NCBI RefSeq assembly: GCF_963678635.1
Contig: NC_087067.1
Span: 37,082,686 to 37,146,685 of the forward strand
DNA from: Symsagittifera roscoffensis
Lineage: Eukaryota; Xenacoelomorpha; Acoela; Convolutidae
Direction: 5' to 3'
Length of the DNA stretch: 64,000 nucleotides
Positions within the stretch are counted from its first letter, which is position 1. Each line of letters starts with the position of its first letter. Shown in pieces: positions 43,801-54,103 of the stretch. A program made the translations under genes and the position numbers. Below the pieces are notes generated by a model. It made no database searches. It saw only the letters and a list, made by a program, of their open reading frames with translations, and was not told the origin of the DNA.

Positions 43801-44496
43801 AAGAGGTTTCAAGTTTTTACCTGCTTTCACGCACTCAATACAGTTTTCGCCGTGGACTTGGATTTCGCGGTAAATTTTCGGCCACCAGATGTATTGAGTT
43901 GCCAGACTTTTCATTGCGAACTGGCCAGGGTGAGCTTCATGTAGTCGGTTGAGCATTGTCGATCTTAGGCATGCTGGGATAACTAATCGATTGTCCAGAT
44001 AAAGACATCCTCCGCTGACGTGTAAATTATTTAAGTACGATTTATAGTAAATTCCCAGTTGTAGATTATCTTGTTTGCGGTCTTCCTCAATTGCTTTAAT
44101 TATCTTTTTCAGAACTAGATCTTGTTTTGATAAGAGGGACATAAATTTTGAATCAAATATTTCTGGCCAAGAAAAAGGGAATATGTTGACTGTTTTCTGT
44201 TTACTAGGTGATCTTTTCACGGGGTTATCCGACGGGTTACTGGTACTTGGTGTTAAAGAGTCCATGTTTTCATTTGTAATAAGTTCTTTCTGTTGGTTAA
44301 ATTCAATTTGTTCGGCCATTTCTTTCAAGATGTTAAAATTACTAAAAAAGTAGTTTATTTTGCAAGATGAATCATACTGTTCCGTACGTGAGTGAGAATT
44401 TTGGCACACTGAAATGTTGGAATAGTTAGCTATCGCTTGAAACAATTCAGCAGCGTTAGCAATTCGTTTCTCACGTTCTATTTCTTGGCTGGTCAT
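43798..44496 (-). pseudogene. Gypsy integrase N-terminal zinc domain
   Basis: It continues the pol frame after the stop at 44581. The H-H-C-C zinc domain is complete: His in LHEAHPGQ, then WWPKIYREI and C..C in GENCIECVKAGK. It ends at TAA 43798-43800 just after the zinc domain. Confidence 0.8.
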
Positions 44497-44580
44497 ATGA
44501 TCTGTCGACTGGCCAATCGTGTTGCAGGAAGTGACGTCATGTGCTAAGAAAAGTTGAGAGAATTTGTTTCTTATTTGCGA

Positions 44581-45810
44581 TCACGAATTTCTCGGCATTA
44601 GATGATCAAAAACTAGGAGCGTACTAATCTGATTTACTGATGCGATAACAAATTTTTCATCATCCAGAGAAACTGGTACGGGTTCACCCGATGGGTGTCG
44701 GGATATATAATCAACGAATCCCATATCTTTACCGGGTAAATGTTCGACAGTAAAGTCGAATGGTAGTAATTTGTCCGCCCAACGGGTGAGACGTGATTGA
44801 GCCGTTTTAGTATATTTGTCGTCTTTCAGTGCTCCTATTAAGGCTTTGTGGTCTGTTAAAATTGAGAATTGTTTGCCCAATAGGTAATTTTTGATATGGT
44901 CTAATGCCCACACTAATACCAGTAGTTCGAGTTCATTGATGATGTATTTTAATTCGGCAATATTCAAAAATCTGCTTGCGAACGCTACGGTCTTCCAATT
45001 CCCCCGATGGTCTTGTTCGATGGACGCGCCCAATCCTAAATGTGAGGCATCGCATTTCACTCGAGTGTTCAGTTTTACATCGAAATGATGATTCATCACC
45101 GTGTTGCAAATTTCTTTCTTGATTTTTTCAAACACTTCCGTGTGTGCTGTGGACCACTTAAATGGTTTATTTTTTTGCATAAGTTCTCTAAACGTAGTTG
45201 ATAGTGACGCTAAATTTGGTATGAACTTACTAAATTGATTAATCGATCCCATTAATGATCTAATATCTTTGATACAATTTGGTTCTTTCAGACTTCTGAT
45301 TGCGTCAGATTCATGTATTAGTGGTGTCGTCCCTTTTGCATCGATTTTAAATCCCAACCATTCTATGTTGTGAGTTAAGAATGTGCATTTTTCCCATTTT
45401 ATGGCTAGTCCCTTGTCGTCTAGCGTTTTTAAAACGTTAATAACTAGCTTTTTATGTTCGTCCTCGCTACCCACGGTGGCGATTTGGATGTCGTCGAGGT
45501 AACAATGGGTATTTGGTAGTTTTTCCGTCAAACAGTCCATTATGCGTTGAAATTCATTAGGCATATCGCCTAGTCCATAAAATCCGGTTTTAAAACGGTA
45601 GGAACCCGTTACTTCTCCCCCCACGATATTGAAATTACATTGATTACTTGCCTTTTTAGAAAGCGGTATTTGACTGTGAGCGTATTTTAGATCAATCGAT
45701 GAGAACCAGATGTTTCTTTCATCATGGCCGCTAATCGTAACTGCTACGTTATCAATTAGTTCGAATAGGTTCGGCATTTGATATCTATTACGAAATATCT
45801 GTTTGTTCAA
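44581..45810 (-). CDS. Gypsy reverse transcriptase-RNase H, intact 409-codon block
   Basis: It has RT motifs in order: FSSIDLKYAHSQIPL, TGFYGLGDMPNEFQRIMD, the catalytic YLDDIQIA, then WLGFKIDAKG (thumb). RNase H follows with KCDASHLGLGA (first Asp), ELELLVLVWAL (Glu), LTDHKALIG (Asp) and HLPGKDMGFVDYISRHP (His/Asp). All catalytic acids are present. The frame extends upstream of 45810 to the stop at 46207, adding the fingers. The stop at 44581-44583 (TGA) separates it from integrase in the same frame. Confidence 0.85.
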   Translation of the reverse strand: MNKQIFRNRYQMPNLFELIDNVAVTISGHDERNIWFSSIDLKYAHSQIPLSKKASNQCNFNIVGGEVTGSYRFKTGFYGLGDMPNEFQRIMDCLTEKLPNTHCYLDDIQIATVGSEDEHKKLVINVLKTLDDKGLAIKWEKCTFLTHNIEWLGFKIDAKGTTPLIHESDAIRSLKEPNCIKDIRSLMGSINQFSKFIPNLASLSTTFRELMQKNKPFKWSTAHTEVFEKIKKEICNTVMNHHFDVKLNTRVKCDASHLGLGASIEQDHRGNWKTVAFASRFLNIAELKYIINELELLVLVWALDHIKNYLLGKQFSILTDHKALIGALKDDKYTKTAQSRLTRWADKLLPFDFTVEHLPGKDMGFVDYISRHPSGEPVPVSLDDEKFVIASVNQISTLLVFDHLMPRNS

Positions 45811-46206
45811 TAGTTTCGAGTTTAATGCTAGTTTATTTGATCCATCCCTTTTTGCTGTAATCTCGATGGGGGAGATGAAACAATCTTCAGAGCATCTAGA
45901 TAAATTTTCAATGTGTCCGTCTCTTAGTAATTGGTCACTACATAATTTGACTTTAGGGAGAAGATGGATCGGGATTATTGGTTCGTTAAAATAAGTATTA
46001 ACTACGAAGTTCTTTGATCTACCAGTTCTTTTTATGAGGTCTGAAAAATGTTTTGATATGTATGTTTTAAACTCACTTTGAGATGGTGTCTCTTGGCTTT
46101 GGTCTTGTTTGTTATCCGATGCGAATTTTATTTGGTTGAAGTTTATCCCAATGGGTGATCCTTTCTGGTCTTTCCATGACTTTGGCCCATTGGGTGGAGG
46201 TTGTTT

Positions 46207-46575
46207 CTAGAATACTACGATTCCCAGATTCGGTAAGATGTCATTTCCCAGTAGATTTCTTTCAGCCCCTTCGGTGATGCAGAGTTTTTGGTCGCTAGCC
46301 TCCCAGCCCTTCGATCGGATTCTCACTCTAACTCTTCCAATAATGTTGATTGTACTCCCGAAGCCCTGGTATGCTTTCTTTGTTATTTCGTCCACAGGTT
46401 CTAGCTTTAAACATCTATCTCGTATCTTCAATTCGTGTAGTAGATCTTTTTTCATGAATGAAACTGGACTTGCTGAGTCAATTTGAATTTCAGTACAGTA
46501 AGGGTTGAAATTTCCCAGAGATACCTTTAGTGTCTTTTTCAGTTCTAGTCCTTCGTGATTGAATACTGTTCTCAC
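46207..46575 (-). pseudogene. Gypsy protease region
   Basis: It contains the pepsin-like protease signature IDSASPVSF and, 76 residues on, LLGNDILPNLGI. The usual catalytic triplet is D-[ST]-G, and here the third residue is Ala, so this copy is probably inactive. It is in the gag-pol frame, between stops at 46657-46659 (TAG) and 46207-46209 (TAG). Confidence 0.7.
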
Positions 46576-46656
46576 TCCGCGTTCTATCTTGTCTTCTACA
46601 GCATTTATTTGGCTATCCGTGTCTACAGCTAGAACTAAGAAATCGTCTAAGTTGAC

Positions 46657-47697
46657 CTAGAATTCGGGATTTTCCTGCGGGTTAGCCCGGATATTTTCGT
46701 TATCCTGAGGTACTCGATTCTGTTCGACGATGTTTGTTTGTGTCCTTGCTGAACTCCTGCAATGTTTAGCAAAATGTCCTTTGCGTCCGCACGTATTGCA
46801 ATTTCTATCTCTGGCCGGGCATGTGGATAAATGTCCTTTTTTGAATTACTGACCACAGTTGCGGCAGTTGTTATTTTCGACAATGTTTAGGGTTGGTTCA
46901 TTCTTTACGTATTGTGGTCTTGGTACTGCGTTATAAGTTGGGAATTTTAGGTACTGTTGATGGATTTCAGTGCCTTTGTCGTGAACTAATACGTAGGATA
47001 GTACGTTTTCTGGGGTCAAGTATTCTATACATAGTTTCTTCTGGATCTCGACATTTGTCATGTTTGTGATGAAAATGTCTCTTACTAATTCTGACTCGAG
47101 TTCCCCCAGTTTACAATTTTTTGCTAGTTCAGAAAGTATTTCGTGGAATTTTTATAAAGACTCAAGTTCTTTCTGTCTTCGGCCAAAAAATTTAAATCTT
47201 TCGTATGTTAAGTTTGTAGTGATCGTGAAGGTAGTTTTTAGTAGTTCCCAAAATTCTGCGAAATTAATATCCAGAATTCTTTTCCCAGGATTTTTATGTG
47301 AGAAGCATTTCTGTCCTTCTTTTCCGAGTGCTAGGTATAACTGTGATTTTAGCTTCTTGTCAATGTCTCCGATTTGGAGTCCATTGAATTTTGCGTTGTC
47401 TTCCGCCCTTCTCCTTCTCAATTCTTTGTTATAATTTTGTACGGCTATTCTGTGGTGTTCTTCTTTTTCGGCCCGACGGGCTTGATCATCGGACGGGTCC
47501 GGTGGTTCTGCCGTAGGGTATGCTAGTTCGTTTCTTATCGGTGGGTCAATTACATCTTCGATGTCTACGGAATCTTTCGCGATAATTGTCAATTGAAACT
47601 TTTCCGACCACCTTTCCCAGTCGTGTTGATTTTCATTTGATGAGTTGTTCCAAAAAAACTCTAGTCCTCGTAGATTCGATTCGTTTGACTGCGCCAA
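46657..47697 (-). pseudogene. Gypsy gag with zinc knuckles, interrupted
   Basis: A single frame runs from TTG at 47697 to TAG at 46657-46659 with TAA stops at 47149-47151 and 46846-46848. It has a charged middle part, a helical block (FAEFWELLKTTF..YERFKFF) and two C-terminal knuckles. The second is canonical (CNTCGRKGHFAKHC). The first is a longer C..C..H..C variant and is split by the TAA at 46848. No ATG occurs in the first 181 codons. Confidence 0.75.
47677..47696 (-). promoter_or_regulatory. Primer binding site, serine-tRNA-like
   Basis: TGGCGCAGTC follows the 5' LTR directly on the minus strand. Its complement, GACTGCGCCA, looks like a tRNA-Ser acceptor end with CCA, as used by the 17.6/297 group of gypsy elements (from memory). 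The match stops after ten bases. The same bases encode codons 1-4 of gag. Confidence 0.6.
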
Positions 47698-48034
47698 GTT
47701 AAAAAATTAGGATAACACTCGTGGTTGATTAAGTGTGGGTAACTTAAACTAAGACTAGATTAAGACTAAGGTTGGGTAAGATTCCTACAGTAAAATGTAG
47801 GCTTTTATTTAAGACTAAATAAAAGACGATGATTGCTAACTAAAGTAAAAGAGGTTAAAAAGATTGAATTAGTTTTCTGTTGTTTTGTTGCATATCACAA
47901 AAGATAGTGAACAAATTCCAAGTCTACCAAAAGCCGTTGCGCTTTTGGCAGGTGTATATAAATTAATAACGTAAAGGTCAACGATCAGTAAAGCTCAGAA
48001 TTTAAACGATCAAACATTAATAATACATTTCACA
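47697..48034 (-). repeat. 5' LTR of the gypsy element
   Basis: Same length as the 3' LTR. The base at its inner edge (47697) is A on the plus strand where the other LTR has T. That one change removes both the terminal CA and, on the minus strand, the A that would open gag with ATG. Confidence 0.9.
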
Positions 48035-50796
48035 CTTGTAGTCCCCGGAGGCACATTTCAGTGTATCCCAGTCTCTTATCCTGACAAATTTGAGTATCAA
48101 TCCAGATTTCGATCCTCTTGAATGGCTGCAGGGAAGCTGATTCCCATATGTTTTTTTAATTTTTTCCTGGGAAAGAGCGTGCCTTCTTTTCCTTCTCTTG
48201 CGCTCTCTGATCCACTGTAGCTACCACACTCGCTACTATCATTTCATGACAGGCTTCGAATTAGTGAGTGTTGAGGCTCGTCATTGTTGGTGGGCCTCGT
48301 TTGGTGTGGTCTCCTCTATTTATTGTTGAGTTGGGTCTACCCCGCTCACGCAGTATTTTTACTGATCATTAACTTCGGGTTGCCAATTCTGTTTGGGACT
48401 GCTTGCTTTATTTTTGGGTTGTTTGTATTATTGTTTGCGTTTGTGACAATTTTTCCTGTGTTGCCGTTTGTTTCATTGAAGAGTCTTTTCCTTTCGGGCC
48501 TTTGGCCCTCTCGGGTGATGTGTCTTGCTTGGTGGTTCTTATTAACCTTCCGTCGTCCATGTCATCGGATAGGCTGGTCGGGCTTACTGAGAAGATAGTT
48601 TTCGGAAATTTTATGGTTTTTTCGTTCTTGTTGATTGCTTCTCGTGTATCATTTATCTGTATTCTGCTTGTCGAGATTGATATCCAGCTTCCGTATGTCC
48701 TTGTGGTTGTACGGCTGTGCCATCTTGGGTCGGATAGACTCTCTTCCCTACCTGGTTCTCCTTTCCAAACTATTTTTTGCTGTCTTCCGCTTGATGTTTG
48801 TGGTTCATTTTGTTTTTCTGCGCCTCTTGTTATGGCCCAGTCTGAAATGAATCATTCCTTAACTCCCTTGGTTTCCATTCGCCGACTCATGTTTTTCTTT
48901 AGAAATTCGGTAGAGTTTATTGTTTGTTGTGCTGTTATTTTTGTAGGCAGCTCTTTTCTGAGTGAAAGTTTGATCTAATCATCGTTTTTGTGTAGTTTTT
49001 TTCTGACCCTGATCGGTTTGATTGAAATGTTTGAAATGCGCTAGAAATTGCAATTGAGTAGCTAACTTCCTTTCGTTTTCCGCTCGCGTTTTCATCAGCC
49101 AAATCGGTGCATGATTCTGATTGGCAAAACAATTCAAGATTTGAGATGAATGAGTTAATTGACGCTACCACAAATTCCTCGTCCTACTCGATGGGGGTTA
49201 AATAATCCTACCGGATTTCTGGACAGATATATTATTTTAAGCCTATTTTCGTCATCGCAAAGTAATTTATGTCAGAGGTAAATGGGATCAAACGATCAAT
49301 TCATATGAAAAGCATTCTTTGGATGGTTTTTGATCTTTCGCTGGCGTTTAATGCGCTGATTCAAGATTGGTGGTCTGTGATGACGGTAAAGTGTTTACCA
49401 AATAAATATTAATTGGTGTGTTATATTGCCCATACGATCCCTAATAACTCTATTTCATCTACGGAATGTTTTTCAACTACTGATTTTTGGAAGCTCGATA
49501 CGTATACTATTGCCACTCCGCGTTCTTATGTAATTACTCATGTGCGGCATTTAAGCCAAATATAGGTGCGGCTCAGATCACGGGTCTCTAAATTGATTGA
49601 AATGTTTTTTTTTTTTTTCATTTATTTTAGATACAAGTATTAGTATTTGGTTAAATCCGGTTGTATGATCCGTTCCGTTTTCCAACCATTTTTTTTGTGT
49701 TTGTGTTAAAATGAATACAGTGCCGACGCTATTTTTGATAATTTTGGTATATGTCTTGGGAGATGGTGCATTGAGCCCTTGAAATTTTTGACTTGTTTGA
49801 TAGTTTTTGGTCGCGTGAGTTTTTGTATCGCGTCTGTTTTTTGGTTTAGTGGCTTGGTGCCTTCGCTAATGATTTGATACCCAAGCCATTCAGCTTGGTA
49901 ACACACGAATTGGTTTTTATCGAGTGATATTGCTAAGTTTTCGTCATTTAGTTTTGTTAAAGTTTTTTTTAGTTGCTCTTTGTGTACGCCTTTAGACCCT
50001 TTTATTAAAAGTAGCATGTCGTCTAAGAATACAAATGTGTTTTCACTGCTAGTATATGTGAGATCTATTGCCTTTTGAAAATCGGCTGCCTGTCCGTGAG
50101 GCCGTAAAATCCCGTTTGCAATTCATATCTTCCAGCCGCATTGCCTCCAATGAGGCTGAAATTGCACTGTTTTTCGTTTCGAAAATCAAAGTGATCTGTG
50201 AATATGCATATTGAAGATCGAGTGTTGAAAATAGTGTTGTTTCTTTTCGTCGTGATGATTTGTACAATTTTGTCGAGTAGCAATTTGATGTTGGGCATTT
50301 GATACTTGTTTTTGCGAATGAAATTAATTTTTTTTCCAAACTAGCGCTAAATTTACTGTTTAGTCCTTTTCTTACCGTTCTCACATTCGCACAAAGAAAT
50401 TGCCTGTCCATCAGTTTATCGAGTTTTTGATGTTTTTCTGGTCTATTAGTTGGTTCAATTCTTTCACCAGGCTTTTTATGAGATGAATTGGCACTCTTCT
50501 TCTTTTGTGTTGTTTTAGGTTGATATCCTTTATCAATTGTGGTTCCATCACATAATTTTTTGATTTTCCATTTCCTACTTATAGCTGTTGGGAGGTGACT
50601 TTGACCCACTGCTTGATCTCTTGGTCCGAGTTTCTAATTTCCTGTATGTTGATTATTTGGTTGTGTTTCTGTGTGTCTTGAACTAACCTGATGCCCATTT
50701 TTGGTAGAACGTTTTTTCCGATTGTTTCCAGTTATTTGCTAGTTGCTCTCAGTCATAGGGTGTTCCCACTCTCTTGAACAGCTCTTATACTTTGCT

Positions 50797-50885
50797 TCCC
50801 TTTTGATTAAATCAAAAGGGAAAACCCTTTTGAATAAACGTGTTGGAAAAACACGTTTATCCTTTTTGGATAAACCAAAAATGAT
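50797..50885. repeat. Cluster of three perfect hairpins
   Basis: Three arms in series: TTCCCTTTTGATT/AATCAAAAGGGAA, then ATAAACGTGTT/AACACGTTTAT, then TTTTTGG/CCAAAAA. Spacers are 0-8 bases. They begin near where recognisable gypsy sequence ends, so they may mark the end of an element. Confidence 0.6.
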
Positions 50886-51130
50886 AAACTAAAGTTCTCA
50901 CCAAATCTTATTTGAAACTTAGATTGATCAAATTCTTTTCTTCTGGCGAAAACTAATTTATGCCCGCTGGAAAAATCTATTACAAATTAAGCCTTGAGCT
51001 TCAAATTGCGTGAGCAATATTTTGAGCTCGGCAACAAGTGATACCATTACATGCGGAGAAAACTTGTTAGGCAACTTAACGCATAGCTGCACTTACACTC
51101 AGGTTACAAATGCCGCCGAAAAACCACAAT
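50886..51130 (+). other. Short unassigned stretch
   Basis: Nothing recognisable between the hairpins and the SINE. Confidence 0.4.
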
Positions 51131-51134
51131 TTGG

Positions 51135-51290
51135 TGAAGTGGGTGGTTAAGTAGTTACGTCTCCGCATCTCAATCGAAAGGTCGGATGTTCGAGGCCCAA
51201 CATGATCCGTGCTCGTTGCTTGAGGGTGAGGCAACATTACCCAGTCCAGAAAAATAACCAAAAAAAATAGCATGTAGTTCTAAACAGGGG
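51135..51290 (+). repeat. tRNA-derived SINE
   Basis: Pol III boxes of a tRNA-like head are present: box A-like GTGGTTAAGTAGTTA (51143-51157) and box B-like GATGTTCGAGGCCC (51185-51198), 28 bases apart. Behind it, CGTTGCTTGAGGGTGAGGCAACATTACCC resembles the conserved central domain of many deuterostome and cnidarian SINEs. The tail end is unclear. Confidence 0.6.
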
Positions 51291-51981
51291 CACAACAGCG
51301 GTTCGCCGTGTTGGTCCTTTCCACCGTGGATGAATGGTCTTAATAAATTCAAATTTGAAGCTTTCAATAAAACATAGGAACGGGTTTTGCGAGTCAGATT
51401 TGCCAAAATATTCCACAAGATGTCCACAAAGTTAACATTCCGGTGACGAAAAAGCTTAATCATGACATTAAACTTGAAACTTTTTTTGATGCCCAGATTG
51501 TTGACTCCAGAATGTCCAGAATTTAGCGACTAGATGTCCAGACACCTAGGTTTTTTAGTCAAGACTTTCGCGAGCAAAAACTGGTACGATTTTCGTCACA
51601 CAATTCACGATTTTTAGAAATTCCATTCGCGCGATTCGATTTGGGTCTAATGAGCGGTGCAACATTGTGTCTCGAACTCCGGTCTGATTTCTTGAGTATT
51701 TCATTTTTTTCTTACTTTTTTGTAAGGAGCACATTGAGCAATAAACTAATTCGATTTAAATGGCTTTAGATTTTAAGAGCGACCTGCAATTAAATCAATT
51801 TAACATAATCTTTTCATATTCAATCATGCGTTGAAAGATAAATTTGTGTACAGAATAAAATTTCTATCCAAAATATTTGATAATTGTCAATGGTGTAAGT
51901 AAAAACAGTTAAATAATGGGGTGCTTGTCTAAGCTGTAATTATTTCTTGATGCAGCTTTGATCGTTAATTTTAAAAACGTT
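51291..51981 (-). other. 3' flank of the anoctamin gene
   Basis: Unique AT-rich DNA containing the 3' UTR. ATTTAA and AATAAA-type words on the minus strand exist but no site stands out. Confidence 0.4.
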
Positions 51982-54103
51982 TCAATTGTCGGCAGCGTAT
52001 AAGAACGTCTTGATAATGTGCTGCTCTCTCAACTGCTGGACCTTCACATCTCCAGGCATGTCTGGAACCATGTATGCCACAATTGTTTTGATGAAGAACA
52101 CCAAGTGCTCAAACACACAGACGAAAATAAACTGGGCTGCCAGTGCTTTCCAGTACTGCTCCGAGAGACTTCCAGCATCACCAGACCCGGCGCCCATTCT
52201 ATACGCTTTGTAGTAGCAAGTTTCAGGGTTGCATGCAGTCATGTTGTAGGCTTCCAACAGATTATCCTCACAATCATAGCCTGCAAAACTGGAAGTTGCA
52301 TTTGCAGTTGTATAGATGAAATCCCAAAATGTTGCATCATTCTTATGCGCATCACTCACGCTGTACAGATACTTGTCAATATAAGTTGAAGTGATGGCGA
52401 TGGTGAACGCATTGAACAAAACAGAGAGTATCCCAACCGCTTCCAGGATAGAGTACCAGGATCCGATGTCCTGTGCCTTCTGCGCCCAAGGTCGCTGCAA
52501 GGCAGTTACAAACTTGAAAGCATCAAGTCTGATTTCGATCACATTGTTGACAAATGCGAAAATTGGCGCCAACGGAAAAGCGGTTGCGAAGAGTGTAGTG
52601 AAGCCGAACTGTATCACCATCTCAAGGTACTCGCCGAACAGGTTCATTTTGGGCTGCGGAGACAACAGAAAGTCTTTCTCCCAAGGCTCGTCTATTTCAT
52701 TTTTAACAACAGCTTCGGATTCCCCGGCGGCCATCTGCTGCTTGATTCGTTTATTTTCATCTGCTTCAGTCTTTTTTGTCCGATACAGTTCCATAGCCAG
52801 TGGGACTCCAATCTCCTGGACGTTGTTGATGAACTGTTTGCCGACCATGATAATAACAAGCTGGAATGTCAGCTCGAACAGACATCCACCTGGTTGGCAC
52901 TCTTCCTGTCTGCTTCCCAAAATGGTATTGTAGTGTCCAGGGTATCCCACGAAGTTACCCTTGAAAAACGCGATGTAGATAATCGATGAATAGTAATTGA
53001 CAAACTGGAAAAGAAACATTTTCAGAGTGTAGGAGTCTTCGTATTCGGTTTCAGTTCTAGGACACTCCAGATCAGTCAGTTTCGTGGCAAGAATCTGGTA
53101 AACAAAACTGAACGCCATGATAGCCACTAAATTCAAACAAGCAGCGGTTCCAGAAGTAACCACACTGGCTTCGTCTTGCAGCCCGGCGTTATTGAGAATT
53201 CCCAAAATGATTACTCGGTATACAATCACTCCCACGATAGCTGCGACTACGATAAAAATCATGAAAAGGACAGTCGAAAGAGACATCGCGAGACGTGGGA
53301 TCTTGTAGGAGAAAGGCATGAAGGGTTCCAGACTCTGGGTCACTGGATTTTTCTTCATCCAGTTTGCTTCGTTCTTTTGAGCCGCTTCTTCAAACTCAGG
53401 TCGCAAGGTTTCCTCGGTCTCTTCGAAGTCAAAGAGATCCCATTCGAACTGAAGCTCATTCTGCTTTCGCTTCCAGAACTCAAGAAACATAGTGGACCAA
53501 AGAGCCATCAGGATAGAATACACGACGGTCAGATCATTGTCGAACAGATGAGTTAGACGAACGTTAGTACACGAGTCCTGAAGCAACCAAAACATGCATG
53601 GCTTGTCGCATTTCGGACACATAATGTAGTTAGCGTTGGGACCCCCTGGACATAAATCATCGGCAGTTTGGTTGGATTTCATTGTTACTAGACCATAGAA
53701 GAAAGCCACTAGGCCAAACCCAGACGCAATTAGAAGCATTGTAGTGTAGTACCCCAGCCAAGAAAAGTACATGCCAATTTTCTCTCCAAAGTATCTTCTT
53801 ATAGGATCCATGGGTTGCTTTTTGTACCATGCTTTGGGAGAAGCCCACGCGTAGTAAAGCTTCTGTCGTGCATTCAGTTCGTCCAAACTTTTGATCCAGT
53901 GATTCGTGTGAATTTCGTCGTCCAGTTTGTATTCGCCGGCGTGCAGTGGGAATGCAGCAGTCATGGCGCCAGACGCAATCATCCGGTTGAGTCCCATTAG
54001 CTCCTCCAGTCGTTTTTCCTCGGTGGATCCGTTGACAGATTCTGGGTCGTTGGGTCCCCCGATGATAGAGGCTACCCGAAAAACTGTGTTGTCCAAAAGG
54101 TAC
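51982..54103 (-). CDS. Anoctamin last exon (all transmembrane helices)
   Basis: A single 2122-base exon of 707 codons, from YLLDNTVF to LREQHIIKTFLYAADN, contains MNRMIASGAMTAAFPLHAG-type linker, FGEKIGMYFSWLG (helix 1 entry), the Cys-rich first extracellular loop (residues C-P-K-C near 53620) and the pore helices. An unspliced transmembrane domain of this size is unusual, because vertebrate anoctamins split it over many exons. The acceptor is ATAATAG (54105-54104). Confidence 0.9.

Larger units (their letters stand above)
40429..48034 (-). mobile_element. Ty3/gypsy LTR retrotransposon, 7.6 kb, full length but with stops
   Basis: It is bounded by 338-bp LTRs, both TG..CA on the plus strand except one mutated base at the inner end of the 5' LTR. 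The flanks CTAGT (40424-40428) and CTTGT (48035-48039) form a 5-bp target duplication with one change. Order on the minus strand is LTR, PBS, gag, PR, RT, RNase H, integrase, C-terminal acidic ORF, short polypurine tract, LTR. Six single stops fall in the same gag-pol frame, and frameshifts occur only in and after integrase. LTRs differ at about 12 of 338 sites, so the insertion is not recent. Confidence 0.9.
38019..50740 (-). mobile_element. Older Ty3/gypsy element, 5'-truncated, interrupted by a younger one
   Basis: Two halves, 50740-48035 and 40428-38019, read as one decayed minus-strand pol. The upper half has an RT start (50600-50060, with LQTGFYGLTD), thumb region (50017-49706, WLGYQIISEGTKPLN) and RNase H remnants near 49.2 kb. 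The lower half starts in the integrase zinc domain (an H..H..C..C pattern ending SCRYC), then core remnants near 39.9 kb and an acidic C-terminal ORF near 38.4-38.6 kb. The break at 48035/40428 is exactly where the younger element sits. Gag and the 5' LTR are missing. Confidence 0.75.

Noticed and set aside
48284-48978. Hydrophobic plus-strand frames of 104 and 191 codons that could suggest membrane proteins
   Set aside because: They are antisense to decayed gypsy RNase H/pol sequence; hydrophobicity comes from the T-rich complement of a Lys/Glu/Asn-rich coding strand.
52018-53556. Several plus-strand frames up to 180 codons
   Set aside because: All are antisense to the conserved anoctamin exon.
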